Source: Sphingopyxis sp.
Lineage (GTDB): Bacteria; Pseudomonadota; Alphaproteobacteria; Sphingomonadales; Sphingomonadaceae
Length of the DNA stretch: 64,000 bases
Assembly (NCBI RefSeq): GCF_025869345.1
Contig: NZ_JAOZVW010000138.1
Span: 1 to 64,000 of the forward strand
Reading direction: 5' to 3'
Position 1 is the stretch's first letter. Each line of letters opens with the position of its first letter. The notes beneath the pieces were generated by a model that saw nothing but the letters and a program-made list of their open reading frames with translations, searched no databases and was not told the origin of the DNA. The position numbers were made by a program, and so were the translations under genes. Positions 29,811 through 39,739 of the stretch are shown here, piece after piece.

Positions 29811-30599
29811 TCATGGAGCGAGGCCGTTTCGGTCCAGAAAGTCGAAGAGCGCCGCATTGAACGCATCGGCGACTTCGGCGAAGGGATAGTGGCCGGCATT
29901 TTCAAATATTCGGACCTTGGCGCCGGGGATCAGCGCCGCCGTCTGTTCGACGAGATGCGGCTGCGCCACCGGGTCGTGACGTCCGCCGACACAGAGTACT
30001 GGCACTTCCAGTGCCTGGACGACCGGCACGCCTTCATAGCGCTGGATTGCGAGCATTGCCTGGATGAAGGTTTCGCTCGGCGTCTTGCCGGCAATGTCGA
30101 GCACCAGATCGACGGCCGGACCGCTCGATGTGGGCGCGAACATCGATTTGAGCAGCGGCATGGCCGCCTCGGCGAGTGTTCTGACCTGCCGCAGCGGCGG
30201 AATGCGCTTTTCGATGAAGTCGCGGGCGAAGTCTTCGCCGCCCTGCGCCAGCGCGGCGATCGAAGCGGAAATGACGACGGCATGAATCCGGTCCGGGATC
30301 AATTGCGCGACCTTCGGCCCGACGATGCCGCCCATCGAATGGCCGATGATGATATTCTTTTCGGTGCCGAGCTCGGCGATCAGATGCGTCGCGCTTTCCG
30401 CGACCATCTCGATGCTGTAATCGGCGGGCAGCGGCGACAGGCCATATCCCGGCGCGTCCCAGGCGACGACGCGATAGCCCCGACCGACCAGCGCTGAAAT
30501 CTCATGAACCCAGTAATCCTTGGAACCATAGCCGCCGTGGAGCAGGAAGATGGTGATCGGACCATCGCCGATCTTCATATAGTCGGGCATGCGCATCAT
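29811..30599 (-). CDS. Alpha/beta hydrolase
   Basis: ITIFLLHGGYGSKDYW...IIIGHSMGGIVGPKVA...HYPFAEVADAF. Confidence 0.9.
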   Translation of the reverse strand: MMRMPDYMKIGDGPITIFLLHGGYGSKDYWVHEISALVGRGYRVVAWDAPGYGLSPLPADYSIEMVAESATHLIAELGTEKNIIIGHSMGGIVGPKVAQLIPDRIHAVVISASIAALAQGGEDFARDFIEKRIPPLRQVRTLAEAAMPLLKSMFAPTSSGPAVDLVLDIAGKTPSETFIQAMLAIQRYEGVPVVQALEVPVLCVGGRHDPVAQPHLVEQTAALIPGAKVRIFENAGHYPFAEVADAFNAALFDFLDRNGLAP

Positions 30600-31948
30600 T
30601 CGGTCTCCTCGTTGTCGGAAGCGGGCTCGCGGGTGGCGAGCAGGAAGAACAGGCCGGCCACGGCGTAGAGGGCAAAGGCGATCGCGAAGGCGAGCTGGAG
30701 CCCAGTGAAGGACGCGGCGCGGCACGCGGCGTCGGCGATCGGGGCGCCGTGCCCCTCCGCCCCGGCGGCGCAGCGGGCGAAGCCCGCGCCCAGGGAGCGG
30801 GCGGCGAAATGGTCGCTTGCCCAGCCGATCAGCAGCGGGCCGAGCCCCAGCCCGATCAGGTTCATCGCCAACAGCAGCACCGCCGCGGCGCGGGCGCGCA
30901 TCCGCGCGGGAAAGCCGTTCTGCACCGCTCCCAGCGCCGGACCGATGTGCAGGTCGCGCAGGATGGTCGCCGCGACGACCAGCATCGCGACCGTGGGTAG
31001 CGAGGCGGAATAGACGGCGGCGATATAAAGCGGCGCGGCGGCCAACATCCCGAATCCCGGCACGATCAGGCGGTCGCGCCCGGTCCTCGCCGCTATCCGG
31101 TCGGTCACGACTCCGCCCAGACTGGTTCCCGCGAAAGACGCGAGGCCATAGATCACCCCATAGCCGAGCGCGGCCTGAAACAGGTTGAGGTCGGTGCCGC
31201 GCAACAGGAAGGGGATAGCGAACACGACCATGCCGAAGCCGACGAAGCCGCTGATCGTGTTGGCGATCAGGATATAGCGCAGCCGCCGGGTGCCCCAGAA
31301 ATGTCCAACGACCGCGGCGAGCGACGGCGCTTGCCGTTCCGGCGCGGCGCGCCCGGGGTCCGCGATCGTCAGGCGGATGAGCAGTGCCAGCAGGATGCCG
31401 GGAAGGCCGACGATCATGAACGCCGCGCGCCAGCCAAAATGATGCGCGATCCAGCCCCCTGCGACCGCGCCGAACAGCGCGCCGAGCGGGATGCCCAGCG
31501 AATAGATGCCATAGGCCGTGGCGCGACGTTCGGGTGGGAAATAGTCGGCGATCAGCGAATGGGCGGGCGGCGTGCAGCCTGCTTCGCCGACCCCTACGCC
31601 GACCCGCGCCAGGAAAAGCTGCGCAAAATTCTGCGCAAGTCCGCATAAGGCGGTCATCGCCGACCAGACGGCGATCGCGACCGAGATGATCGTCACACGG
31701 TCGCGGGTTTCGGCAAGCCGGGCGATCGGGATGCCGAGCGTGCAATAGAAGATCGAAAAAGCCAGTCCACTCATCAGCCCGACCTGGGCATCGCTGAGTT
31801 CCAACTCGGTCTTGATCGGTTCGGCGAGCGAGCCGATGATCGTTCGGTCGATGAAATTCAGCATGTAGGCGGCCATCAGCATCAGCAGCACGAAGCGGGC
31901 GCTCGGCCTGCGGCGCTGCGGCGCGGTTGCCCAGGGCCGGACGGTCAT
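30596..31948 (-). CDS. MFS transporter (spinster-like)
   Basis: LLMLMAAYMLNFIDRTIIGSLAEPIKTELELSDAQVGLMSGLAFSIFYCTLGIPIARLAETRDR; 4-nt overlaps with both neighbours. Confidence 0.92.
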   Translation of the reverse strand: MTVRPWATAPQRRRPSARFVLLMLMAAYMLNFIDRTIIGSLAEPIKTELELSDAQVGLMSGLAFSIFYCTLGIPIARLAETRDRVTIISVAIAVWSAMTALCGLAQNFAQLFLARVGVGVGEAGCTPPAHSLIADYFPPERRATAYGIYSLGIPLGALFGAVAGGWIAHHFGWRAAFMIVGLPGILLALLIRLTIADPGRAAPERQAPSLAAVVGHFWGTRRLRYILIANTISGFVGFGMVVFAIPFLLRGTDLNLFQAALGYGVIYGLASFAGTSLGGVVTDRIAARTGRDRLIVPGFGMLAAAPLYIAAVYSASLPTVAMLVVAATILRDLHIGPALGAVQNGFPARMRARAAAVLLLAMNLIGLGLGPLLIGWASDHFAARSLGAGFARCAAGAEGHGAPIADAACRAASFTGLQLAFAIAFALYAVAGLFFLLATREPASDNEETE

Positions 31949-33129
31949 GCCGGGGCTCCTTCGGAGGCGGGGATGATGCCGTCTTCGATCGCGGCGGCAA
32001 TGCGCTCGGCGGCGATACCGAAGTCGGCCAGAACCGCCGGGCCATGTTCGCCGATCGCCGGGGCATGGGCGAGCATGCCGACCTCCTGCCCCGGCACCTG
32101 GACGCGCGGCGTGTCGCCCAGCCCGGGCTGGGGATCGCGGCATATCCGCGAAAGCGCCTGAAAATGCGGATCGTCGAGCAGGTCGCGAAGGCTGTTGACC
32201 TTTGCCCCGACGATGCCCGCGCGGGCGAAATCCGCATCCCACGCCTCCGCCTCGCGCTCGGCGAGCGCGGCGATGATCGCCGCTTCGCAGGCGGCCCGAT
32301 GCCCGGCGCGCGCGGCGCGTGTGGTAAAGCGCGCATCGGCGGACCATTCGGGATGGCCGAGCGTCTGGGCGAGCAGGGCGAATTCACGGTCGTCCTTGAT
32401 GGCGAGGGCGACGAGTCCTTCCGCGGCGGGGAAAATCCCGGTTGGAACGCCCGCCGAACCGCCGGTCGCCGGCGGCAGCATCGCTGCTTCGGCCAGTTTG
32501 GGCGCCAGAAAGGCCGCGGCCGCCTCCAGCAGGCTGATGTCGATGCGCCGCCCCGTGCCGAAGCGGAAGCGCGCGAGCAGCGCGGTCGTCGCCGCCTGCG
32601 CGGCATAGAGGCCGGTGAGCACATCGACTGGAATATAGTCCATCAGCACCGGCGCGCCCTGTGCGTCGCGCGTCATGTCGAGCCAGCCGGCCTGCGCCTG
32701 GATCACCGTGTCGAGCGCCGGCCGGCCGGCGTGCGGACCGCGCGCGCCAAAGCCCGAGATCGCAAGATAGACGATATCCGGCCGGTCGCCGCGCAGCCTG
32801 TCATAACCCAGGCCGAGCCGATCCATGACGCCGGGGCGAAAGCTTTCGACGACGATGTCGCATTGTCGCGCCACATCGCGCGCCAGGGCTAGTCCGGCGG
32901 GTTGCTTAAGATCGATCGCGAGCGATTTCTTGCCGCGGTTGAAGGTCAGGAAGGGCAGGCCGACCGTCCCCGCCTTGCGCCCGATCATCCGTCCCCAGTC
33001 GCCCTGCAGCGGTTCGACCTTGATCACCTCGGCTCCCGCCAGGGCGAGGAGATGGGCGGCATAGGGGCCGGCGACCCCGGCGCTGGCGTCGAAGACGCGG
33101 ATTCCTTCCAGCGCCATTTTCGTCCCCAT
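31945..33129 (-). CDS. CaiB/BaiF-type CoA transferase
   Basis: MALEGIRVFDASAGVAGPYAAHLLALAGAEVIKVEPLQGDWGR...ESFRPGVMDRLGLGYDRL. Confidence 0.93.
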   Translation of the reverse strand: MGTKMALEGIRVFDASAGVAGPYAAHLLALAGAEVIKVEPLQGDWGRMIGRKAGTVGLPFLTFNRGKKSLAIDLKQPAGLALARDVARQCDIVVESFRPGVMDRLGLGYDRLRGDRPDIVYLAISGFGARGPHAGRPALDTVIQAQAGWLDMTRDAQGAPVLMDYIPVDVLTGLYAAQAATTALLARFRFGTGRRIDISLLEAAAAFLAPKLAEAAMLPPATGGSAGVPTGIFPAAEGLVALAIKDDREFALLAQTLGHPEWSADARFTTRAARAGHRAACEAAIIAALAEREAEAWDADFARAGIVGAKVNSLRDLLDDPHFQALSRICRDPQPGLGDTPRVQVPGQEVGMLAHAPAIGEHGPAVLADFGIAAERIAAAIEDGIIPASEGAPA

Positions 33130-33177
33130 GCCTATCTCCCTTTTTGCAAAATCGGCTTGCCTTGACGATCTTTTTAA

Positions 33178-33189
33178 TTGATCAATCAA
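33178..33189. promoter_or_regulatory. Candidate MarR operator copy 1 (TTGATCAATCAA)
   Basis: TTGAT-CA-ATCAA inverted repeat; identical 12-mer at 36554 and (reverse complement) 37103. Confidence 0.7.
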
Positions 33190-33215
33190 TAATGTCGAGA
33201 GCAAAAGGAAACACC

Positions 33216-34250
33216 ATGGCCGTAAATCCATCCGAAACGCTTGTCGCGACGCTGAAACTGCCCGTTTGCGCCGCGCCGATGTTTCTCGTCTCAGGCCCCG
33301 AACTGGTGCTTGCCGCCTGCCGCGCGGGCGTACTCGGCGCCTTTCCTACCCCCAATGCGCGTAGCATCGACGATCTGGCGAACTGGTTGGAGCGTATCGG
33401 CGCGGGCGTTGCGGCGATCGAGGCGGAGACGGGGCGCGCGCCGCCATGGGCCGCCAACCTCGTCACCCATTCGACCAATGCCCGCCTGCCGGATGATCTG
33501 GCGCTGATCGCGCACCATCGGCCGCCGGTGGTCATCACCGCGCTCGGCAGCCCCAAGCGCGCGCTCGATACGGTACATGGCTATGGTGGGCTGGTGCTCG
33601 CCGACGTCACGTCGCTGGCGCTGGCGCGAAAGGCGATCGCCGCGGGGGTCGATGGCCTGGTCTGCGTCTGCGCGGGCGCCGGCGGCCACACGGGCAGCCT
33701 GTCGCCCTTTGCCTTCATTTCCGCCGTGCGCGCCGAGTTCGACGGGTTGATCGTCGCGGGCGGCGGCATCGCCGACGGATGGGGCGTCGCGGGCGCGATC
33801 GCGGCGGGTGCGGACATCGCCTATGTCGGCACCCGCTTCATCCCGGCGTTCGAGAGCGGGGCCGACCCTCTGCATAAAGGCTATGTGATTTCCGAAGCGA
33901 TCGACGGGCTGATCGTCAGCGACGCGATCAGCGGCGCGCCGGCATCGTGGATCAAGGCCAGCCTTCGGGCCGCAGGCATCGACCCCGACGCCCTGAAGCC
34001 CGGAAGCACCGCGAAGGACTATGACTCGGCAAAGGGAGGCGAAAAGAAACGATGGAAGGAAATCTTCGCCGCCGGACAGGGCATCGGGCGGTCGCGCGTC
34101 GAACAGTCGGTGGACGAGGTCGTCGCGGAACTCGACGCCGAATATCGCCAGGCGCGTGATCGCTTCGCCGGCCTGGGCAAGGCGTGGGAGGCGCCGGCGC
34201 TCGTTGCGGATGCCGAGGTCGATCTGGGCGCCGCAGCCATCTCGCCATGA
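33216..34250 (+). CDS. NMO/NPD-family flavoprotein (nitronate monooxygenase family)
   Basis: PVCAAPMFLVSGPELVLAACRAGVLGAFPTPNARS...DGLVCVCAGAGGHTG...GADIAYVGTRFI. Confidence 0.88.
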   Translation: MAVNPSETLVATLKLPVCAAPMFLVSGPELVLAACRAGVLGAFPTPNARSIDDLANWLERIGAGVAAIEAETGRAPPWAANLVTHSTNARLPDDLALIAHHRPPVVITALGSPKRALDTVHGYGGLVLADVTSLALARKAIAAGVDGLVCVCAGAGGHTGSLSPFAFISAVRAEFDGLIVAGGGIADGWGVAGAIAAGADIAYVGTRFIPAFESGADPLHKGYVISEAIDGLIVSDAISGAPASWIKASLRAAGIDPDALKPGSTAKDYDSAKGGEKKRWKEIFAAGQGIGRSRVEQSVDEVVAELDAEYRQARDRFAGLGKAWEAPALVADAEVDLGAAAISP

Positions 34251-34295
34251 CCGATGCGGTGCGACGGCGTTCGCGTCCCGCGAGGCTGCCCCGGA

Positions 34296-34985
34296 TCAGT
34301 TGTCGAGCATCCAGTGCGACAGCAGGTCGGCCATCGCCCGCGGCCGCTCCATCGGCAGCAGGTGGCCCGCACCGGCGACGACATGGGTGCGTGCGCTGCC
34401 GACCAGTTCCTCCATCCGCGCGCGCGGCGTCAGCGGGTCGGCTTCGCCCGCCATCAAGATGAGCGGGCCGTCGAAACTCGCCAGCCGGTCTGTGCGGTCG
34501 GGGCGCGCCATCGCCGCAGCGCTATGGGCGATGAAGCGGCCGGCGCCATAATCCGCCACCATCGCCGCGCGGCGGGCCATCAGATCGGCGTTCGCAATAC
34601 TGTCGGGGTGAAAGGCGGCGGTGGCGTTCGCCTGCACCATCGCTTCATATCCGCCGCTGCGCGCGGTCGCGATCGCCCGTTCGCGGTTGTCGCGCCCCGC
34701 ATCGCCGTCCGCACCCGGCAGCGATCCGGCCAGCGCGAGGCCGGCAATGCGGTCTGGCGCGCGTGCCAGCATCGCCAGCGCGACATAGCCGCCGAAGGAG
34801 AAGCCGCAGAGGTGGAAGCGTCCGGGCAGGCCCGCGAGCAGATGATCCGCCAGCGCGTCGACCCGGTCGAGCGCCGGCAGCGTCGGCGCGCGCGCGTCGA
34901 TGCGCGGATCGATCGCTGCGACGACATCCGCGAAGACCGCGCCCGTATTGTTGAGGCCGGGCAGGAGGAGGAGCGGCCGGGTCAT
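34296..34985 (-). CDS. Alpha/beta hydrolase
   Basis: MTRPLLLLPGLNNTGAVFADV...LCGFSFGGYVALAMLARAPDRIAGLAL...AGHLLPMERP; overlaps end of carotenoid oxygenase. Confidence 0.9.
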   Translation of the reverse strand: MTRPLLLLPGLNNTGAVFADVVAAIDPRIDARAPTLPALDRVDALADHLLAGLPGRFHLCGFSFGGYVALAMLARAPDRIAGLALAGSLPGADGDAGRDNRERAIATARSGGYEAMVQANATAAFHPDSIANADLMARRAAMVADYGAGRFIAHSAAAMARPDRTDRLASFDGPLILMAGEADPLTPRARMEELVGSARTHVVAGAGHLLPMERPRAMADLLSHWMLDN

Positions 34986-36481
34986 GCGGCCGGGCGCTCT
35001 CCAGCCAGCCGATCGGCCTCGACCCAGCAGGCGTGCGTGCCGACCGACAGGCGTTCGGGAAGGATCACCGTCGCGATCGGCCCCTTGTCGATCTGCTTTG
35101 CATCGAAGACCAGCAGTTCCGACCGGTCGGCATCCATGTCGGCGACCATCGACAGCAGATAACCGTCGTCCTCGTCGACCGCGCCCTCGCGGCGGGCCAT
35201 CTGCGGCTCGCTGCCGAACCGGCCCGGACCATATTCGAACCGCTGCTGCGCCCCGGTTTCGAGGTCGTATTTCTTGAGTCCGCCGAACAGCCAATGGCCC
35301 GGAACATACAGGACATTATAGCTGTAGCGATAGCGCGCCGCGGCATAATCGTTGCTGACTACCGGGAACTCGCTGACCTCGTCGTCGATATATTGCTCGC
35401 GTGTCTGGCCGGTCTTCAGATTGAAGCGCCAGCGGTGCATCAGCGTCTTGTTGTTATGCTTGTCGAGGTTCGCGCGGATACGTTCATAAACTGCTTCGCG
35501 TCCGCCCTGATGCTCGCCCACAGGGATCATCTTGTAATCAGGCATGATGCAGCCATCCATCACCACCTCGTCACCGTCCTCATAGCAATTGGAGAGATGC
35601 AAGATGTAGCAACTCGATCCTTCGAACCAGCGAATGTCGGTTCCCTTGCCGAAGCGCGGGATGATACCGAAACGCGCCGGCAGGTCGCGGTTGAACTGCA
35701 GCTTGTGCTCGCCGCGTTTGAGGCCCTCGGGCTCGAAGAACAGGGGCAGGTCATGCAGGATCGAATAGTTGGCGGTGATCCCCATGTCGTGGGGCCAGCG
35801 CGCGCCGGGCAGTTCGATCGGCGTGAAGTTAACCAGCCGGTTGTTCCGGTCGATCACCCCGTAATTCATATAGGGGGGATGTTCGGGGAAGTTGAAGAAC
35901 ATCATGTCGCCGGTGGCCGTATCGACCTTGAAATGCGGGCCAACGCCGTCGCGGACGAGGCGCGACCAGTCGGGATCGGCGCCCAGCGTTTCCAGCGTCT
36001 CGGGGTCGAGGCGCCATGCCTCGCTGCCCTGGCCCATGCAGGCGAGCAGCTTGCCGTTGTGCGCGATCACGTCGGTGCCGGCATTATCCTTCATCGCTCC
36101 GATCGCCCCCCACCCGCGGCGCGACGCCTTCGCCGGCTCGAGCAGGCCCGGCCAGAGCGAGCGGCCCGCCGCCTGCTCGGCAAGGAAGCCGGTCGTCTGC
36201 ACGAACCGGTTGCGAAAGCGGGCGCGTCCGTCGTCGAACTGCACAGATGCCAGCATGCCGTCGCCATCGAAGGGGTGATAAAGCCCAAGCGGCTCATGCA
36301 CCTGATTATGTGCATTGCGAATGAAAACGCCGTTCAGGTCGCGCGGAATCTCCCCGACGACCTTCAGGTCGCCGTAATCGGATGTCCATTGCCGCGACGT
36401 GGGGCGGAAGGGGCCTTTCAGGAACGGATTGTCGTTGTCGGGCGCGACGGTCAGCGTGACGTCGTCATTATGGTGCAGCAT
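34982..36481 (-). CDS. Carotenoid oxygenase (RPE65/CCD/lignostilbene dioxygenase) family protein
   Basis: GEIPRDLNGVFIRNAHN; four candidate iron-ligand His contexts GPHFKVD, WPHDMGIT, LHLSNCYED, GTHACWV. Confidence 0.93.
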   Translation of the reverse strand: MLHHNDDVTLTVAPDNDNPFLKGPFRPTSRQWTSDYGDLKVVGEIPRDLNGVFIRNAHNQVHEPLGLYHPFDGDGMLASVQFDDGRARFRNRFVQTTGFLAEQAAGRSLWPGLLEPAKASRRGWGAIGAMKDNAGTDVIAHNGKLLACMGQGSEAWRLDPETLETLGADPDWSRLVRDGVGPHFKVDTATGDMMFFNFPEHPPYMNYGVIDRNNRLVNFTPIELPGARWPHDMGITANYSILHDLPLFFEPEGLKRGEHKLQFNRDLPARFGIIPRFGKGTDIRWFEGSSCYILHLSNCYEDGDEVVMDGCIMPDYKMIPVGEHQGGREAVYERIRANLDKHNNKTLMHRWRFNLKTGQTREQYIDDEVSEFPVVSNDYAAARYRYSYNVLYVPGHWLFGGLKKYDLETGAQQRFEYGPGRFGSEPQMARREGAVDEDDGYLLSMVADMDADRSELLVFDAKQIDKGPIATVILPERLSVGTHACWVEADRLAGERPAA

Positions 36482-36553
36482 CGCCTTTTCCCTTTATGCT
36501 CTTCTCTCGACTGGCCGCTACTATCCGTGCATAGAAGGCAAGAGTCAAGATCG

Positions 36554-36565
36554 TTGATCAATCAA
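36554..36565. promoter_or_regulatory. Candidate MarR operator copy 2 (TTGATCAATCAA)
   Basis: Exact 12-mer in the divergent promoter between the carotenoid oxygenase and MarR genes, 20 bp upstream of the MarR ATG. Confidence 0.7.
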
Positions 36566-36584
36566 ATAAATGGGATGTGATGCC

Positions 36585-37058
36585 ATGCCGAAGCAAAGTG
36601 GAAAAAAAGGCGAAGAAAAGGGGCTGCGCTCGCTCGACCTGCCCGAACCGCGCGATTTCATCCCGCGGCTGATCCGCGCGCACAACAATCTGATCAATGC
36701 CTTTGAAAAGCTCTGCGGCATCCACATGGCGCGCTGGCGCCTGCTCTTCAATCTCGCCCGGCGGGGCAGTTCGTCGCAGAACGACCTGTCGCGGTCGACG
36801 ACGATGGCTCCCGCCGCGGTTACGCGGATTCTGGCGGATATGGAACGTCAGCAGCTCATCCGCCGCAAACCGTCGGCGCAGGACAGCCGCCAGATGATCG
36901 TCGAACTGACTCCGGCGGGCGAGCAACTGGTGATGGAAACGGCGGTGAAGCGCGAACAGTTTCTGCAACAGGCGCTGGCCGGATTCAGCGATGCCGAAAT
37001 CATCCTGCTCGAACGGCTTCTCGGCGATCTGGAAACCAATCTCGGCGCGGCGCGATAG
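36585..37058 (+). CDS. MarR family transcriptional regulator
   Basis: MARWRLLFNLARRGSSSQNDLSRSTTMAPAAVTRILADMERQQLIRRKPSAQDSRQMIVELTPAGEQL. Confidence 0.93.
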   Translation: MPKQSGKKGEEKGLRSLDLPEPRDFIPRLIRAHNNLINAFEKLCGIHMARWRLLFNLARRGSSSQNDLSRSTTMAPAAVTRILADMERQQLIRRKPSAQDSRQMIVELTPAGEQLVMETAVKREQFLQQALAGFSDAEIILLERLLGDLETNLGAAR

Positions 37059-37102
37059 GCATTTCGGTTCGCGGGAATTGACAGGGTTTCCTCTCCATAT
37101 TA

Positions 37103-37114
37103 TTGATTGATCAA
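37103..37114. promoter_or_regulatory. Candidate MarR operator copy 3 (TTGATTGATCAA)
   Basis: Reverse complement of the 12-mer; identity extends to 17 bp (ATTATTGATTGATCAAT) with copy 1. Confidence 0.7.
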
Positions 37115-37166
37115 TGATAGGTCGGTCGAATCGGCAACAGCCGGGATAAATGGGGAGGTTTCGTTC

Positions 37167-39506
37167 ATGCGCAGCAAGTTTTTGTTCACCTTGGGGGCAA
37201 GTGTCTGTGCCCTGTCGGCTGCATCCGCCAACGCCGAGGACGGGGCAGCGACGGCTGCCGCCGACCCCGCGCCTGCTGCCGCCGATACCGATGCGGGCGA
37301 TGCGATCGTCGTGACCGCCCGGCGCCGCGAAGAAAATGCGCAGGACGTTCCCGTCGCGGTGACGGCGTTGTCGGGTGGCGCCTTGCAGGCTCGCGGCATC
37401 GTGCGTAGCGACGATCTTCAGTTCGCGGTGCCGGCGCTGCGCATCTCGCCACAGATCAGTCCCGCCACCCCCAGCTTCGTGATCCGGGGGCAGGGGCGCG
37501 GCCTGTTCCAGGGCGCGCTGCCCGCCGTCGTCACCTATTTCGCCGACGTTCCATTGCCCCAGGATGGGAGCATCGTGTCGCTTTACGATCTTCAGTCGGT
37601 GCAGGTGCTGAAGGGGCCGCAGGGCACGCTGTTCGGCCGCAACACGACCGGCGGGGCGATCCTGCTGACGCCGACCCGGCCCAAAACGACCCAAGCGGAA
37701 GGCTATGTCGAGGCGAGCATCGGCAATTATGACGCGCGATCGCTGACGCTGGCGGCCAATGTTCCGTTGATCACCGACAAGCTGGCGGTGCGCGTCGTCA
37801 ACGACTTCGTCCGGCGGGACGGCTTCGTCAAGGATATCGGCGGCGGGCCGGCGCTGGGCAGCAAGCACAGCGATTCGGCGCGTCTGTCGGTTCTCGCGAC
37901 CCCGACCGAAACATTCGAAAATCTGCTGATCGTCGATATCTCGCGGACCGACGAGACGGGCCCCGCGATCGTTCCGACCGGCGTTTTCACCGATGCCGCG
38001 GGCAATCCCGAGGGCAGGGCGGCGGCGGCCGGCAACTATCCCTTCTTCTTCGGCGGAACGCTGGCGAACGATGTGCGCCTGCAACTGGAGCGCGTTCGGG
38101 CGCTTGGCGGCATTCTGGCGGCCGATCCGGGCGTGCAGGGCAGCTATCGCGCCCGAAGCTGGGGGGTCGTCAACACGACGAGGCTCGACCTTGGCGACAT
38201 CACGCTCAAGAATATCTTCGGCTATCGCAATGCCAAGGTCTTCAACCAGTTCGACGTCGACGGGCTGCCCGCCAGCATCAACGACCGCATTAACGGCTAT
38301 GGCGCCTTTCCACAGGTCGCGGTGGACGCCGTCACCAACGAGTTCCAGATTCTGGGCGGTCTCTTGGACAAGCAGCTCGAATTCGTCGTCGGGGCTTTCT
38401 ATCTCAATGAGGGGCCGACGGGCGAATCGGGCAGCCAGGCGCTGCAATTCTTTCATGCCGGATCACCGGCGCCGGTCGTTCAAAACGCCTATATCCGCGA
38501 CAAGAGCAAGGCGCTGTTCGCGCAGGCAACCTGGCATTTCCGAGGCGCGCTGGAGGGGTTGAACCTGACCGGAGGCTATCGCCACACATGGGACAACCGC
38601 AGCTTCTGTGCCATTCAGCAAACGCAGTCGGTGGGTCCCGATCAATGCGCCGGGATCGAACGCAAGACTCGCTTCAACGCGCCGGGATATACGCTGTCGC
38701 TGGATTATCATGTCGCCGATCGCGTTCTGCTCTATGCCGCGCATCGTCGTGGTTTCCGTGGCGGCGGCGTCAATACCAACGTCCCCGCCAACCTGATTCA
38801 GGGAAGCTATGCGCCCGAAACCGTCACCGACTATGAAGGCGGGATCAAGTCCGACTGGCGCGTCGGCGGCATGACCGGTCGCTTCAACTTTTCCTATTTC
38901 CGGGCGAACATCTCCGATTTCCAGGCCTCCGCCGTGGCCGCGCTGCCGCTGCCCGGCGGCGGGACGCTGAACTCGTCGATCGTCGCTAACGCGGCCAAGG
39001 CACACACCGAAGGTTTCGAGGCCGAGTTGGCGATAACCCCCGTCCGCGGCCTGACCTTCACCGCCAACTATGAACGTTTCAAGGGGCGGTTCGACAAATT
39101 CGACGGACCGCCGGGCTTCCCGGCGGGCGATCTGCTCAGCTACCAGTTCAATACGCCGAAATACACGCTCAATCTCAATGGTCGTTACGACATCGATTTG
39201 CCGGCGGGATTGGGGGATCGGATCGGCCTGTCGGTGAATCTCTATCGCCGGTCGCGGACCTTGATTTCGACGACTCAAGGGCTTCCCAACCAGTATAACA
39301 TGGAACCCGCATTCAACGTGGTCGACCTCCGCGCGGAATGGAAGCGTGTTGCCGATACGCCGGTCGATGCTGCGCTGTTCGTGAAGAACGTCGGCGATAC
39401 GCGCTATCGTGTCGGGATGTCGAACAGTGCTTCGGTCTTTTCGCTGGCGACATCCTTCTACGGCGACCCTCGCACCTATGGTCTACAACTGCGCTATTCG
39501 TTCTGA
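37167..39506 (+). CDS. TonB-dependent receptor
   Basis: Signal peptide, TonB box (DAIVVTARRRE), plug (VLKGPQGTLFGRNTTGGAI), C-terminal ...YGLQLRYSF. Confidence 0.96.
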   Translation: MRSKFLFTLGASVCALSAASANAEDGAATAAADPAPAAADTDAGDAIVVTARRREENAQDVPVAVTALSGGALQARGIVRSDDLQFAVPALRISPQISPATPSFVIRGQGRGLFQGALPAVVTYFADVPLPQDGSIVSLYDLQSVQVLKGPQGTLFGRNTTGGAILLTPTRPKTTQAEGYVEASIGNYDARSLTLAANVPLITDKLAVRVVNDFVRRDGFVKDIGGGPALGSKHSDSARLSVLATPTETFENLLIVDISRTDETGPAIVPTGVFTDAAGNPEGRAAAAGNYPFFFGGTLANDVRLQLERVRALGGILAADPGVQGSYRARSWGVVNTTRLDLGDITLKNIFGYRNAKVFNQFDVDGLPASINDRINGYGAFPQVAVDAVTNEFQILGGLLDKQLEFVVGAFYLNEGPTGESGSQALQFFHAGSPAPVVQNAYIRDKSKALFAQATWHFRGALEGLNLTGGYRHTWDNRSFCAIQQTQSVGPDQCAGIERKTRFNAPGYTLSLDYHVADRVLLYAAHRRGFRGGGVNTNVPANLIQGSYAPETVTDYEGGIKSDWRVGGMTGRFNFSYFRANISDFQASAVAALPLPGGGTLNSSIVANAAKAHTEGFEAELAITPVRGLTFTANYERFKGRFDKFDGPPGFPAGDLLSYQFNTPKYTLNLNGRYDIDLPAGLGDRIGLSVNLYRRSRTLISTTQGLPNQYNMEPAFNVVDLRAEWKRVADTPVDAALFVKNVGDTRYRVGMSNSASVFSLATSFYGDPRTYGLQLRYSF

Positions 39507-39739
39507 ATGCTTTTTGACGGGCTGGACCGGGCGTCCCATTCGTTCGAGTTGCGGATTGTCATAAACCGCGGCGAAGGCAAATTCTGGATGGCTTCGCCGA
39601 TTCCATTTAACCACGAAGTTTACTCGGTTATCTTGCTCGTCTGGTGAGTGTCAGCTTTCAACATTTTGGGCTCGGAAGCCGCCTGTCCGCTTCCGGCCAC
39701 GAGCGACCACGTCACCGCCTGTGGAGCATGGCGTCGACT

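Noticed and set aside
29811-32624. Apparent 937-aa minus-strand fusion ORF
   Set aside because: Only the last 262 codons (29811-30599, starting MMRMPDYMKIG) read as a hydrolase; the upstream part is out of frame with the real MFS and CaiB genes.
36558-38456. 632-aa minus-strand ORF opposite MarR and the TonB receptor
   Set aside because: Spans two well-supported plus-strand genes and their promoter; Arg/Asp-rich.
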